This document shows, piece after piece, positions 40,538-50,950 of a stretch of DNA of 64,000 nt. The position numbers were made by a program, and so were the translations under genes. Below the pieces are notes generated by a model. The model saw only the letters and a list, made by a program, of their open reading frames with translations. It did not search any database and was not told the DNA's origin. How positions within the stretch are numbered: position 1 is the stretch's first letter; every line of letters starts with the position of its first letter. This DNA is from Fundidesulfovibrio putealis DSM 16056 (GTDB lineage Bacteria > Desulfobacterota > Desulfovibrionia > Desulfovibrionales > Desulfovibrionaceae), in NCBI RefSeq assembly GCF_000429325.1, contig NZ_AUBQ01000018.1, positions 1 through 64,000 on the forward strand, read 5' to 3'.

Positions 40538-42826
40538 ATGGCTATCACTGAACAGATTCAAGAGGCAATTTCCCCATGGTGGAAACAGGGCGTGATACTC
40601 ACGTTGCTTATTGGCTTCTCCCTCCAGATATTTATTGCTGTTCGATCTTATGAAGATGCACCTCCTATTCCTGAGAAAGTACTTGATCAGTCCGGGCAGG
40701 TCGTCTTTACACGTGAAGACGTCATCACGGGCCAGCAGGTCTTCCTGAAATACGGCCTGATGGAGAACGGCTCGATCTGGGGCCATGGGGGCTACCTGGG
40801 CCCGGATTTCTCCGCGCTGTACTTGCACATTCTCGGCCTGGAAACGAACAAGACTCTGTCCAGGCAAATGTTCAAACGAGACTATTCAGAGCTCTCCGAG
40901 CCGCAAAAGGAAGTTGTATCCACTGCGGCATCATCCCTTTTGAAAGAAAACAGGTACGATCATAAAACACAGTCCTTGCTGTTTACCGCACCGGAGACGC
41001 AATCCTTCCAAGACCAGATCCCATACTGGACGGACTATTTCACCAATGTTGTCACCAATGGCGGGTTGCGATCAAAATACATCAGCGACCCCGGGGAGCT
41101 TCGCACGCTGACGGCATTCTTCGCCTGGACTGCCTGGGTGTCCATCGCCAACCGGCCCGGCGAGGACTATTCCTACACCAACAACTTCCCCTATGATCCC
41201 ACGGTCGGCAACAAACCCACCAGCGCCGCCGTTCTCTGGAGCGCGCTCAGCCTAGTCACGCTGCTGGCGGCTACGGCCGGGGTGCTGTTCGCGTTCGGCA
41301 AATTCAACTATCTCGGGTGGAAAAGTTCAGGCGAGCACGTGCACCCCCGCATGCTCCCCGGAGTGGCCAGCGCGAGCCAGAGAGCGGTCATAAAATACTT
41401 CGTGGCCGTGGCCCTGCTATTCCTGGTGCAGGTCATGATCGGGGGAGCGACCGCCCATTACCGGGCCGAGCCGGGAGACTTCTATGGCTTCGACCTCTCC
41501 GCCATCCTGCCCAGCAACATCCTGCGCACCTGGCACCTTCAGTCTGCAATTTTCTGGATCGCCACCGCCTTCGTGGCGGGCGGCCTGCTCCTGGCTCATG
41601 CGCTGGGCGAGAAGGAACCCAGGGGGCAGCTCAAGGGCATCAACGCCCTGTTCTGGGCGCTTATCCTGGTGGTGGCGGGCAGCCTCGGCGGCGAACTTCT
41701 GGGCATCAACCAGGCCCTGGGGTCGCTCTGGTTCTGGTTCGGCCACCAGGGGTGGGAATACCTGGACCTGGGGCGATTCTGGCAGGTGCTGCTGGCCATC
41801 GGCCTGATCGGGTGGGTGGTCATGCTGCTTCGGGCCGTGGGCCCCGCCCTGCAGGACCCGCACCGCCGGGAGATCACCTCGCTCTTCCTGCTGGCTGCCC
41901 TGGCCATACCGGTCTTCTACATCCCGGCCTTTTTCTTCGGCACCACCACCAACTTCACCGTGGCGGACAACTGGCGCTTCTGGATCATCCACCTGTGGGT
42001 CGAAGGTTTCTTCGAGCTCTTCGTCACCGTGATGGTCTCCGTGATCTTCTTCCGGCTGGGCATCGTCTCGCGCCTGACCGCCACGCGTGTCATCTACCTG
42101 GACGCCATCCTGTTCCTGGGCAGCGGCATCGTGGGCACCGGCCACCACTGGTACTGGTCCGGCCAGACCAACCTGAACATGGCGCTCTCGGCCCTGTTCT
42201 CAGCCATGGAGGTGGTACCGCTGACGCTTCTGACCCTGGACGCCTGGGACTTCGTGAAGCTCACCCGCTCCGAGTGCGCGGTGTGCGGGCAGCGTGTGGA
42301 CATCCCGCAGCGCTGGGCCTTCTATTTCCTCATGGCCGTGGGATTCTGGAACTTCGTGGGCGCGGGCATTTTCGGGTTCCTCATCAACCTGCCCATCGTG
42401 AGCTACTTCGAAGTGGGCACCATACTGACCACCAACCACGGCCACGCGGCTCTGATGGGCGTGTTCGGCATGGAGGCCATGGCGCTCATGGTGCTGGCAT
42501 TCAGGCAGGTGCTGTCCGACGAGGAATGGAAACTCCCGGAGAAGTTCGTGCGCGTCTCGTTCTGGGGGTTGAACATCGGGCTTGCCCTGATGCTGGCGGG
42601 GAGCCTGTTCCCCGGAGGCGTCATGCAACTGTATGACGTGCTGCAAAACGGCTACTGGCACGCGCGCGGCCAGGAATACCTGAACCGGGACCTGACCCGG
42701 ATGCTGGAATGGGCGAGAATGCCCGGCGACGTGGTGTTCATTGCCTTCGGCGCGGCACCCATGGCCGTGGCGGCGTGCCTGACATACCTGACCATGCGCA
42801 GGAGCAAGCCCGCGCTGGAGATGTAA
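40538..42826 (+). CDS. norZ: Quinol-dependent nitric oxide reductase
   Basis: The product is 762 residues, the length of single-subunit qNOR. A first membrane helix anchors a periplasmic domain (DVITGQQVFLKYGLMENGSI; GHGGYLGPDFSA). The NorB-like core of about 12 helices follows. Likely haem and non-haem Fe ligands are His residues in RTWHLQSAIFW, HLWVEGFFELF, GTGHHWYWSG and TTNHGHAALMGVFGMEAM. It reduces two NO to N2O with electrons from quinol at the cytoplasmic membrane. GGAGG lies six bases before the ATG at 40538. The gene is alone between terminators. In an anaerobe its role is most likely NO detoxification. Confidence 0.93.
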   Translation: MAITEQIQEAISPWWKQGVILTLLIGFSLQIFIAVRSYEDAPPIPEKVLDQSGQVVFTREDVITGQQVFLKYGLMENGSIWGHGGYLGPDFSALYLHILGLETNKTLSRQMFKRDYSELSEPQKEVVSTAASSLLKENRYDHKTQSLLFTAPETQSFQDQIPYWTDYFTNVVTNGGLRSKYISDPGELRTLTAFFAWTAWVSIANRPGEDYSYTNNFPYDPTVGNKPTSAAVLWSALSLVTLLAATAGVLFAFGKFNYLGWKSSGEHVHPRMLPGVASASQRAVIKYFVAVALLFLVQVMIGGATAHYRAEPGDFYGFDLSAILPSNILRTWHLQSAIFWIATAFVAGGLLLAHALGEKEPRGQLKGINALFWALILVVAGSLGGELLGINQALGSLWFWFGHQGWEYLDLGRFWQVLLAIGLIGWVVMLLRAVGPALQDPHRREITSLFLLAALAIPVFYIPAFFFGTTTNFTVADNWRFWIIHLWVEGFFELFVTVMVSVIFFRLGIVSRLTATRVIYLDAILFLGSGIVGTGHHWYWSGQTNLNMALSALFSAMEVVPLTLLTLDAWDFVKLTRSECAVCGQRVDIPQRWAFYFLMAVGFWNFVGAGIFGFLINLPIVSYFEVGTILTTNHGHAALMGVFGMEAMALMVLAFRQVLSDEEWKLPEKFVRVSFWGLNIGLALMLAGSLFPGGVMQLYDVLQNGYWHARGQEYLNRDLTRMLEWARMPGDVVFIAFGAAPMAVAACLTYLTMRRSKPALEM

Positions 42827-42851
42827 CGTTTACTTGACGTAAGGCGAATGC

Positions 42852-42880
42852 AAAAAAAGGGGCCTCACGGCCCCTTTCTT
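42852..42880. terminator. Bidirectional terminator
   Basis: A GGGGCC/GGCCCC stem extended by A/T pairs, between the converging NO reductase and aminotransferase genes. Confidence 0.88.
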
Positions 42881-42908
42881 AATCTCTCTGATTCTCGCTT
42901 TTACTCGT

Positions 42909-43847
42909 CTACAGCGGAACGCCGTACTCCACCAAGTCCTTCTTCAACAATTCCAGAAGCCGCTTGCTCACCGGACCGGGCTTTCCGTCGCCCACGGGCC
43001 TGCCGTTGTACTCGACAATCGAAATGCACTGGGCGGTGGTCCCCAGTACGATCATCTCGTTGGCGACGTAGATGTCCTCTTCGCTGATGGTCTTGTAGCA
43101 ATGCGGAATCTCGCCCTTGGCCAGTTCCAGCACGCGCAAGAGCGTGGTACCCGAAAGCGCGTTGTTCAGGTTGGGCACGCAGATGCAGCCCGACGCGTCG
43201 ACAAGCGCGATGTTCTCGGTCGCGCCCTCGGCCAGGAAGCCCTGCGCGTCGAAGCACACCGGGAAGTCCTTGCCCTTGGCCGCCGCTTCTTTCTTCATGA
43301 GCACGTTGGGCAGGTAGTCGATGCTCTTGATGGTGGCCAGGTAGCTCTGCTTGGCCGGGATGGACGTGCGGAACGCCGTGACGCCCTTCTCATAGAAGGC
43401 CGCAGGCTTGGGCGTGTACTGGTAGGCCGCGATGTACAGGCTCGGCGTGGGGCATTCGGACGGATCGATGCCGAAGCCGCCGGGACCGCGCCCCAGCAGC
43501 ATGCGGAAGAGCCCCTTGTCCACGCCCGTGGCGCGCCCGATCTCCAGGACTATCTCGCGCACTTCCTCCCACGGACAGGGCGGCTCGAGCCCGATGGCCT
43601 TGCCGGAGCGGCCCATGCGCGCCAGATGCTCGTCCAGCAGGTACACGCGTCCGTCCACCCACTTGATGGTCTCGAACACGCCGTCGCCCCGGTGCACCAG
43701 ATGGTCGTCCCAGGGCATGAGCATGAGCTCCGGGTCCTTGCAGACCGCGCCGATGCGGTGTTCGTAGAAGGCCAGCACCTGCCCCGCGCCTGGGCGCGGG
43801 GCGGCGAGCATGCGTTCCAGATATTCCTTGGAGCCGAGAATTTCCAT
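42909..43847 (-). CDS. Class IV PLP aminotransferase (BCAT/D-alanine/ADC lyase type)
   Basis: The product is 312 residues of PLP fold-type IV. Seen are HRGDGVFETIKWVDGRVYLL, the catalytic Lys in TIKSIDYLPNVLMKKEA near residue 172, and EGATENIALVD. Length and motifs suit branched-chain aminotransferase, D-amino-acid aminotransferase or aminodeoxychorismate lyase, and I cannot separate these. The ATG at 43847 lies two bases after the asd stop and uses an AAGG inside asd, so the two genes are coupled. That would fit an amino-acid role. Confidence 0.85.
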   Translation of the reverse strand: MEILGSKEYLERMLAAPRPGAGQVLAFYEHRIGAVCKDPELMLMPWDDHLVHRGDGVFETIKWVDGRVYLLDEHLARMGRSGKAIGLEPPCPWEEVREIVLEIGRATGVDKGLFRMLLGRGPGGFGIDPSECPTPSLYIAAYQYTPKPAAFYEKGVTAFRTSIPAKQSYLATIKSIDYLPNVLMKKEAAAKGKDFPVCFDAQGFLAEGATENIALVDASGCICVPNLNNALSGTTLLRVLELAKGEIPHCYKTISEEDIYVANEMIVLGTTAQCISIVEYNGRPVGDGKPGPVSKRLLELLKKDLVEYGVPL

Positions 43848-43849
43848 GT

Positions 43850-44869
43850 TTAGACCTTGAGCTTGCCCTTCACGATGAGCAGCTCGGCGATTTGCACGGC
43901 GTTCAGCGCCGCGCCCTTGCGGATGTTGTCGGACACGATCCACATGTTCAGGCCGGACTCCACGGTTTTGTCCTGGCGGATGCGGCCCACGAAGACCTCG
44001 TCCTCGCCGGCGGCCATGATGGGCATGGGGTACATCTTCTCGCCGGGGTTGTCGTACACCTGGATGCCGGGGGACTTGGCCAGCAGCGCCCGCGCCTGAG
44101 ACGCCGTCACCGGCTTCTCGAACTCCAGGTTCACGGACTCGGAGTGGCCGTAGAACACCGGCACGCGCACCGTGGTGGCCGTGACCTTGATGGACTCGTC
44201 GCCCATGATCTTGGCCGTCTCCTTGATCATCTTGATCTCTTCGTAGGTATAATCACCCTCTGCGAAAACGTCGATCTGCGGCAGGCAGTTGAAGGCGATC
44301 TGGTGCGGGTAGACCTTCACCTCGGGGTCGATGCCGTTGAACATCTGGCGCACCTGGGTCTCGAGCTCCGCAATGGCCTTCTGGCCCGTGCCGGAGACGG
44401 CCTGGTAGGTGGAAACCACCACGCGCTTGATGGTGTAGGCGTCGTGCAGGGGCTTCATGGCCACGACCATCTGGATGGTGGAGCAGTTGGGGTTGGCGAT
44501 GATGCCCGCGTGCCAGTCCACGTCGTCGGGGTTCACCTCGGGCACCACCAGGGGCACCTTGGGGTCCATGCGCCAGGCGCTGGAGTTGTCCACCACCACG
44601 CAGCCGCTCTTCACGGCGTGGGGCGCGAACGTCTTGGAGGTGGAGCCGCCAGCCGAGAACAGCGCGAGGTCAACGCCCTCGAAGCTCTTCTCCGTCATCT
44701 CCTGCACGGTCAACTCGCCGTCCTTGAAGGGGACGGTGGTTCCGGCGGAACGCGCGGAGGCCAGCGCGATGACTTCAGTGGCGGGGAAATCGCGCTGTTC
44801 CAGGGTCTTGAGCATCTCGCGGCCAACGGCCCCGGTGGCTCCTGCGACGGCGACGACGAGCTTGGACAT
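43850..44869 (-). CDS. asd: Aspartate-semialdehyde dehydrogenase
   Basis: The product is 339 residues. The NADP-binding loop is VAGATGAVGREMLKTLEQRD, the catalytic Cys lies in IANPNCSTIQMV near residue 126, and the substrate-binding region includes YQAVSGTGQKAI. It makes aspartate semialdehyde for lysine, threonine, methionine and diaminopimelate. AAGGAG precedes the ATG. It is co-transcribed with the aminotransferase gene. Confidence 0.96.
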   Translation of the reverse strand: MSKLVVAVAGATGAVGREMLKTLEQRDFPATEVIALASARSAGTTVPFKDGELTVQEMTEKSFEGVDLALFSAGGSTSKTFAPHAVKSGCVVVDNSSAWRMDPKVPLVVPEVNPDDVDWHAGIIANPNCSTIQMVVAMKPLHDAYTIKRVVVSTYQAVSGTGQKAIAELETQVRQMFNGIDPEVKVYPHQIAFNCLPQIDVFAEGDYTYEEIKMIKETAKIMGDESIKVTATTVRVPVFYGHSESVNLEFEKPVTASQARALLAKSPGIQVYDNPGEKMYPMPIMAAGEDEVFVGRIRQDKTVESGLNMWIVSDNIRKGAALNAVQIAELLIVKGKLKV

Positions 44870-44901
44870 GGTATTGCTCCTTGATGAAGAGAGAGATGCT
44901 G

Positions 44902-45009
44902 CTGGGGCTCCGCCCCAGACCCCGCTGGGACGCTGTCCCAGACCCTGCCAGGGCTCTGCCCTTGACCCGCCAGGGGGATGATCCCCCTGGACCCTCAGTT
45001 TGCTTCGCG
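44902..45009 (+). repeat. Hairpin array, locus A left
   Basis: Four hairpins follow each other, joined by ACCC-type linkers: CTGGGGC/GCCCCAG, CTGGGAC/GTCCCAG, CAGGGC/GCCCTTG and CCAGGGGG/CCCCCTGG. The array ends in GCTTCGCG. The last hairpin and the end match those at 53640-53672 almost exactly. Confidence 0.85.
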
Positions 45010-45040
45010 TATGTGTGCGTCAGTTTTGGCCGTGGACTCG

Positions 45041-45156
45041 GGCCGGGGGCTGGAGGCTGTCCCGTCCGCGTCATGCGCGGCGGGCTCGAACCGATTTGAA
45101 GACGATTCGTCGCCCGCCGCGCATGCCGCGTCCGTTCCAACCTCCAACCCCCGACC
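45041..45156. repeat. Palindromic element A with conserved 26-nt centre
   Basis: Two 45-nt arms (45041-45085 and 45112-45156) form an imperfect inverted repeat around a 26-nt centre. The inner GCGCGGCGGGC part of the arms and the centre are shared with element B at 53852-53963. Compared in the same orientation the centres differ at only two positions. No open frame explains it. Confidence 0.85.
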
Positions 45157-45187
45157 GTCGCCGAACGACATGCTGCCGCGCTGAGAT

Positions 45188-45270
45188 GCGAAGCCCACTA
45201 AACGTTTTTGAAGGAGAGTCCAGAGAGGAAACTTTTTTCAAAAAGTTTCCTCTTTGGCCGCCGGAGGCAT
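45188..45270 (-). repeat. Hairpin array, locus A right (metF side)
   Basis: On the minus strand, after metF, GCCTCCGGCGGCCAA is followed by a perfect 14-bp hairpin (AGAGGAAACTTTTT with its complement), TGGACTCTCC, and an end in GCTTCGCATC. This mirrors the array on the other side of palindrome A and would also end metF transcription. Confidence 0.8.
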
Positions 45271-45314
45271 CTTCTCTTCAAGTTTTACTATCTCTTCAAA
45301 AGAACCTGAACCGC

Positions 45315-46199
45315 CTACAGCTCCAGGCCGTTGACGATATCCAGGCAAGCCTGGGCCTTGTTGAGCGTGTACAGATGCACGCCCGGCGCGCCGCGCGCGA
45401 TGAGATCGCGGCACTGCTCGCGGGCGAACTCCACGCCCAGCTCCCGCACGGCGCCAGCCCCGCCTTGGTCGTTGGCGGCTTCCAGGCGGGCCAGGTACTC
45501 CGCCGGGATGGTGGCCCCGCACAGGGAGAGGATGCGTTTCACCGAGGCCAGATTCAGAATCGGCAGCACGCCCGGAATGATGGGCTTGTCGATTCCCCTG
45601 GCCCGGCACCTCTCCACGAAGCGGAAATAATGGTCGTTGTTGAAGAACAGCTGGGTGATGATCACGCTGCCGCCCTTGTCGACCTTGAGTTTCAGATAGT
45701 CGAGATCCTTGTCTGCGCTCTCGGCCTGCGGGTGCGTCTCGGGGTATCCGGCCACGCCGATGCACAGGTCGGGGTAGGCCTCGTGGATGAACCCGGTCAG
45801 GTCCGAGGCGTACTGGAAGGCGGCGTTCTCGGGCTTGAAGTCCGGCTGGCCCTGGGGCGGATCGCCACGCAGCGCCAGGACATTGTCCACGCCCGCTTCG
45901 CGAAGCCCGTCCAGGAAGGAGCGCAGCGAGTCCTCGGATGCGCCCACGCAGGTCAGGTGCGCCATGGGATTTAAGCCCAGATCGCGCGAGAAACGCGTCA
46001 CCAGCTCCAGGGTGTTGGCCTGGGTGGACCCGCCCGCGCCGTAGGTCACGGACACGAACGAGGGATTGAGTATGGAAAGCTTGCCTGCCTCGTAGAAGAA
46101 GGAAGGCCAGGCGTCCTTTTCCTTGGGAGGAAAAAATTCCAGGGATATGAAGCGCTTGCCCTGGGAGAGAAGATCATTGATACGCAAGAACGACTCCAT
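45315..46199 (-). CDS. metF: 5,10-methylenetetrahydrofolate reductase
   Basis: The product is 294 residues, a TIM-barrel flavoprotein. Conserved parts are FISLEFFPPKEKDAW, VSVTYGAGGS, AHLTCVGAS, LALRGDPPQG and VITQLFFNNDHYFRF. It reduces methylene-THF to methyl-THF for methionine synthesis and, in anaerobes, C1 metabolism. It is the third gene of a minus-strand group with the ABC-F and Nudix genes. No riboswitch fits in the 20-base gap before it. Confidence 0.95.
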   Translation of the reverse strand: MESFLRINDLLSQGKRFISLEFFPPKEKDAWPSFFYEAGKLSILNPSFVSVTYGAGGSTQANTLELVTRFSRDLGLNPMAHLTCVGASEDSLRSFLDGLREAGVDNVLALRGDPPQGQPDFKPENAAFQYASDLTGFIHEAYPDLCIGVAGYPETHPQAESADKDLDYLKLKVDKGGSVIITQLFFNNDHYFRFVERCRARGIDKPIIPGVLPILNLASVKRILSLCGATIPAEYLARLEAANDQGGAGAVRELGVEFAREQCRDLIARGAPGVHLYTLNKAQACLDIVNGLEL

Positions 46200-46219
46200 G
46201 GGAGGATGGGAGTTCTCTA

Positions 46220-46609
46220 TCAGGTGGCGGCCAGCGCCGACAACTCCGCAACGATGTCCCGGTCCGCTTCCAGAAAAGGCAGGCTGACGGCTTCAGCCGG
46301 GGTAAGCCAGCGAAGCCCCTGGCCTTCCAGAGGGTGGGGAACGCCTTTGAAATCACGGATATGAAAAAAAGACAAGTGCACAGTGATATTGGGGTATTCG
46401 TGAATTTTTTCCCGCCAAAATTCAGGCTGGCCGCTCTCGATGCCCAGTTCCTCGCGCAGTTCGCGCACCAGGGCGCAGGCCGCGTCCTCGTCGGGCTCGA
46501 TCTTGCCGCCGGGGAACTCCCACTCGCCGGCGTGGGGCTTGCCCTCTGGGCGGCAGACGCCCAGGTAGCGCCCCTCCTGCCAGAGGATGCCTGCCACCAC
46601 GCGGATCAC
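46220..46609 (-). CDS. MutT-like Nudix hydrolase
   Basis: The product is 129 residues. The Nudix box GGKIEPDEDAACALVREL continues REELGI and is complete. The N-terminal VVAGILWQEGRYLGVCRPEG and WEFPGG resemble MutT, which removes oxidised dGTP. The start is GTG overlapping the ABC-F stop (GTGA). It could supplement the Nudix-like domain of the mutY product elsewhere in the window. Confidence 0.9.
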   Translation of the reverse strand: MIRVVAGILWQEGRYLGVCRPEGKPHAGEWEFPGGKIEPDEDAACALVRELREELGIESGQPEFWREKIHEYPNITVHLSFFHIRDFKGVPHPLEGQGLRWLTPAEAVSLPFLEADRDIVAELSALAAT

Positions 46610-48570
46610 AGGGCTTCCCGGCGCGCTTCCAGCACGGCGATCACGTCTTCCAGGTCGGCCAGCTCCATCACCAGCTTGTCCGACTGCTCCTGCAGGGAAT
46701 GATACTCCTTGGAGAGCTCGGAGAAGCGGGCCGCATCGGCGTAGGTGGCCGGATCGGCCATGATCTGCTCCACCTCGGACTGGCGGGTCAGGATCTCCTC
46801 AAGCTGGACTTCCAGCGTGGAATAGCGGTCTTTTTTGGGCTTGAGCTCGCGGGAGATGGCGTTTCGTTCCTCGGCCTGACGACGTTTTTCCGCCTGGCGC
46901 GATTCGCGGGTCTCGCCCTTGGGCTTGGACGGGCAGGACAGCTCGCAGGCGGCCTTGGCCTCATCCTTCAGGTGGCGTTCGTAGGCCTCGTATCCGCCCA
47001 GGAACTCGGACAGGCCGTCCGGGCCGACGGTCCAGACCACTTCGGCGGCCTCGGAGAGCAGGTAGCGGTCGTGCGCCACGAACAGGATGGTGCCCTCGTA
47101 GTCGGACAGGGCGTTGACCAGGGCCTCCCGGCTTTCAAGATCCAGGTGGTTGGTCGGTTCGTCCAGCACCAAAAAGTTCGCCCGCGCCAAAAACAGGCTG
47201 GCCAGCACCAGGCGCGACTTCTCGCCCCCGGACAGGTCGCGCACGAAGCGGTCGAAGTAGTTCTCGCCCAGCATGAAGAGCCCGAGCACGCTGCACAGCT
47301 CCTCGGTGCTGGAGCGCGGGTCCGAGAGGCGGCGGATTTCGGACATCACCGTCTCGTTCTCGCGCAGGATCTCCGTCTGGTGCTGGCTGAAATAGCCCAT
47401 GCGCACCATGGAGCCCATCTTCACCACGCCGCCGGTCAGCTTCAGTTCCCCGGTCAGGCATTTGAGCAGCGTGGTCTTGCCCGCGCCGTTGGGCCCGGCC
47501 AGGGCCACCTTCTGCCCCCGGTACAGGTTGAAGGTGAGCTTGGGCCACAGGGGAGCGCCCCCAGGAAAGGCGAACTCCAGGTCGGCCACGGAGAGGATGT
47601 TCTTGTCGGCGCGTGCGGGCTCGGGCAGCTTGAAATCGAGCGTCTTGCGCTTGCGCTCGATGTTGCCCGCCACGTTTGACAGCTCTTTTTGCAGCTTGTC
47701 CACGGCCTTCAACTTGCTCTGGGCCTGGCGCGCCTTGGTGGCCTTGGCCCCGAAGCGGGTGATGAAGGACATCTGGCGGTTGATGGCCCCGGAGAGCTGG
47801 GTGGCCTTGGCCTCCATCTGCTGCTGGATCTGGGCGCGCCACTCCAGGAAGCCGGAAAAGCTGTCCTGGCGGTAGATGGGCTTGTCGCCGCCCAGGAACA
47901 GCACGTGGGTGCCCACGCGGTCCAGGAAGATGCGGTCGTGCGCCACGAACACCAAAACGCCCTGGAAGCAGAGCAGGTACTGCTCCAGCCACTCCACGGC
48001 CTCCAGGTCCAGGTGGTTGGTGGGCTCGTCCAGCAAAAGGACGTCCGCCCCGGCCACCAGCACGCGCGCGAGTTTGGCCCGCTCGCGCCAGCCGCCTGAA
48101 AGAAGCCGCACGGGATTCGGCCAGGACTTCTCGGTGAATCCAAGGCCAGACAGGATGGACTTGGCCCGATGCTCCGGGTTGTAGCCCAGGGTGTGCTCCA
48201 TCTCGGCCTGGCGCGCCGAGAGCTCGGCCAGGGCGTGCTCGTCGTGGGCGAGGCTCGCGTGCTCCCACTCGCGCCAGAACTCCTTCCAGGAGGGCAGCGC
48301 GCTCATCACCCAGGCCAGCAGGGGTTCGTCGAGTTCGGACCCGGCCAGTTCCTGGGCCACGTAGCCCAGGCGCACGCCGGGAGGCAGGATCACCCGTCCG
48401 GAGTCCGGCTCGGCCTCGCCCGCCAGAAGTCGCAGAAATGTTGATTTGCCGCAGCCGTTGGCGCCGACCACGGCGAGACGCGTACCGGCAGAGGCTTCAA
48501 GGCTGAAGCCCGCCAGCAGGTCGCGTCCGCCCAGGGACTTGGAGAGATTCTGAATGGTGATTTTGGACAT
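46606..48570 (-). CDS. ABC-F family ATPase
   Basis: The product is 654 residues with two ATP-binding cassettes and no membrane domain. Walker A motifs are GANGCGKSTFLRLL and GPNGAGKTTLLKCL. The signature motifs are LSGGWRERAKLA and LSGGEKSRLVLA, each followed by LLDEPTNHLDLE or VLDEPTNHLDLE. A charged linker (FLEWRAQIQQQMEAKA) joins the cassettes, and the C-terminus is a coiled coil, as in Uup and YheS-type proteins. ABC-F proteins act on the ribosome during translation. It begins a three-gene group with the Nudix gene and metF. Confidence 0.93.
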   Translation of the reverse strand: MSKITIQNLSKSLGGRDLLAGFSLEASAGTRLAVVGANGCGKSTFLRLLAGEAEPDSGRVILPPGVRLGYVAQELAGSELDEPLLAWVMSALPSWKEFWREWEHASLAHDEHALAELSARQAEMEHTLGYNPEHRAKSILSGLGFTEKSWPNPVRLLSGGWRERAKLARVLVAGADVLLLDEPTNHLDLEAVEWLEQYLLCFQGVLVFVAHDRIFLDRVGTHVLFLGGDKPIYRQDSFSGFLEWRAQIQQQMEAKATQLSGAINRQMSFITRFGAKATKARQAQSKLKAVDKLQKELSNVAGNIERKRKTLDFKLPEPARADKNILSVADLEFAFPGGAPLWPKLTFNLYRGQKVALAGPNGAGKTTLLKCLTGELKLTGGVVKMGSMVRMGYFSQHQTEILRENETVMSEIRRLSDPRSSTEELCSVLGLFMLGENYFDRFVRDLSGGEKSRLVLASLFLARANFLVLDEPTNHLDLESREALVNALSDYEGTILFVAHDRYLLSEAAEVVWTVGPDGLSEFLGGYEAYERHLKDEAKAACELSCPSKPKGETRESRQAEKRRQAEERNAISRELKPKKDRYSTLEVQLEEILTRQSEVEQIMADPATYADAARFSELSKEYHSLQEQSDKLVMELADLEDVIAVLEARREAL

Positions 48571-48782
48571 AAGAAATGTGGGTCGGGACTATGCTCGCTC
48601 GCCCATGCCATGTCAAACCCCACGAGGCCCCTGCCCGGCAGGCCTTAACCCGCCCGGCGCCACTGGCCCTGAGGCCCGGTTGCGAGGGGCTTCCTCGCCC
48701 GGTCGGCCAAAGGGGCGGACCCCGCTGGCAGCACAGCGGGCTGACGCTTCCCGATCCGATCGGCCGTGGAACCTGAAGCCCG

Positions 48783-49802
<1,020 letters not shown>

Positions 49803-50019
49803 CGCCTCGCTCCCATGGATAACAATCAAGTGGTGCTGATCTTTTCGCTTTCCTCAAAAACGGCCCGCCGCCTCTGCCCCGTCGTCGGCCTTCTCCCCGC
49901 AGTCTCGTGTTGCGCTCTCAAAATCAATGCAGAGCCATTGCGAATAACAAGTCGATACTATTCTGTTATCCGTGGAAACCATGTCCATGGTATCAAGGAC
50001 GCGGGGCCAACCCGAGCTC

Positions 50020-50766
50020 TCATGGCAATGACTGGCGAACCTTGGCGTCGTCCACAGCCTGCCGATACGGCTCCAGGATAGCCTGGACCACTCCCTCTTG
50101 TTTCATCTTCCTGAGTTCTTCCGCCAATAACGGGACAAGCTTTTCATGGCGGCGGTGGACATAATGATAGAGGTCATACGTGGCGATTGGAGGTTCCAGC
50201 TCGCGCATCGGCCCCATCTTCAGGGAATCCACCATGATCCACGCAGACGGGGAAAGCACAGCCACGTCACATATTCCATCGCGCAACAGTCTCAGCGCGT
50301 TCTCCAGCCCCAAGGCGCTTACACGGTTCATGCCCTGTGTGCCCTGCTCGTACAGTTTGAGTCCGTGCATGTAACAAATGCTGTACGGGCGCAGGCTCTC
50401 CCATCCCGCTACCGGGAAGGTCGTTCCCGTGGTGAAGGCCTTCACCTTGACCGAGACCACAGACTCGGGAACACGCACCAGATTGGGATACAGAGCTTCG
50501 AGCCCTTCAATCCTGACGGTTTCCCCGTCGGTGAGCCCACTGTCGGCGACCCGCAATGCGCGTTCCGCAGGCAGCGGCACGGCGACAATCTCAAAGCCGA
50601 GCCGCCTGTATGCTTCCTGCAGGATCGGAAAATAGTGGAGAGTCCCCGTATCGTCTGCGATCTGCGAAATCTTGAACGGTTCCGAAGAATACGCCAGCCC
50701 CCTGCCCAAGAGGACTTGGAGGGTGACGAGCACAAGATACACCGTGGAGAGGGCGTGGGTCGGCAT
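50020..50766 (-). CDS. Orphan periplasmic solute-binding-like protein
   Basis: The product is 248 residues. A signal peptide (STVYLVLVTLQVLLGRGLAY) is followed by a bilobal binding-protein fold of the SBP_bac_3 type (PFKISQIADDTGTLHYFPIL; AYRRLGFEIVAVPLPAERAL). It lacks any adjacent permease or ATPase, so it may be a sensor rather than a transporter part. GGAG lies five bases before the ATG at 50766. A similar kind of protein is encoded at 56537-57406, but the two sequences are not close. Confidence 0.75.
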   Translation of the reverse strand: MPTHALSTVYLVLVTLQVLLGRGLAYSSEPFKISQIADDTGTLHYFPILQEAYRRLGFEIVAVPLPAERALRVADSGLTDGETVRIEGLEALYPNLVRVPESVVSVKVKAFTTGTTFPVAGWESLRPYSICYMHGLKLYEQGTQGMNRVSALGLENALRLLRDGICDVAVLSPSAWIMVDSLKMGPMRELEPPIATYDLYHYVHRRHEKLVPLLAEELRKMKQEGVVQAILEPYRQAVDDAKVRQSLP

Positions 50767-50898
50767 GGTCGCTCCGGGTATTCTGTACGACTTGAACAAT
50801 TGCTGATCAGGCAGGGAAAGGCAAGCGTGTCTTCTTCCGCGAGGGGAAATCCCCCCAATCTAGGCATGTGAGAAATCAACTCACGCGAAAATTGACAA

Positions 50899-50913
50899 TG
50901 AAAATCATTTTCA
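50899..50913 (+). promoter_or_regulatory. Fur-type operator (7-1-7 inverted repeat)
   Basis: TGAAAATCATTTTCA is a perfect 7-1-7 inverted repeat and has the form of a Fur box. TTGACA at 50892-50897 lies directly upstream, so the box would cover the spacer of a promoter for the DUF2325 gene at 50951. Confidence 0.7.
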
Positions 50914-50950
50914 ATAGACGATGGCCAACACGACCGCAGGAGGAGAGATC

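Noticed and set aside
44902-45009. CRISPR-like array
   Set aside because: The units are hairpins with differing stems and four-base linkers, not identical repeats with unique spacers; no cas gene is near.
46200-46219. SAM or cobalamin riboswitch before metF
   Set aside because: The gap to the upstream gene is only 20 bases and the gene is coupled to the Nudix and ABC-F genes.
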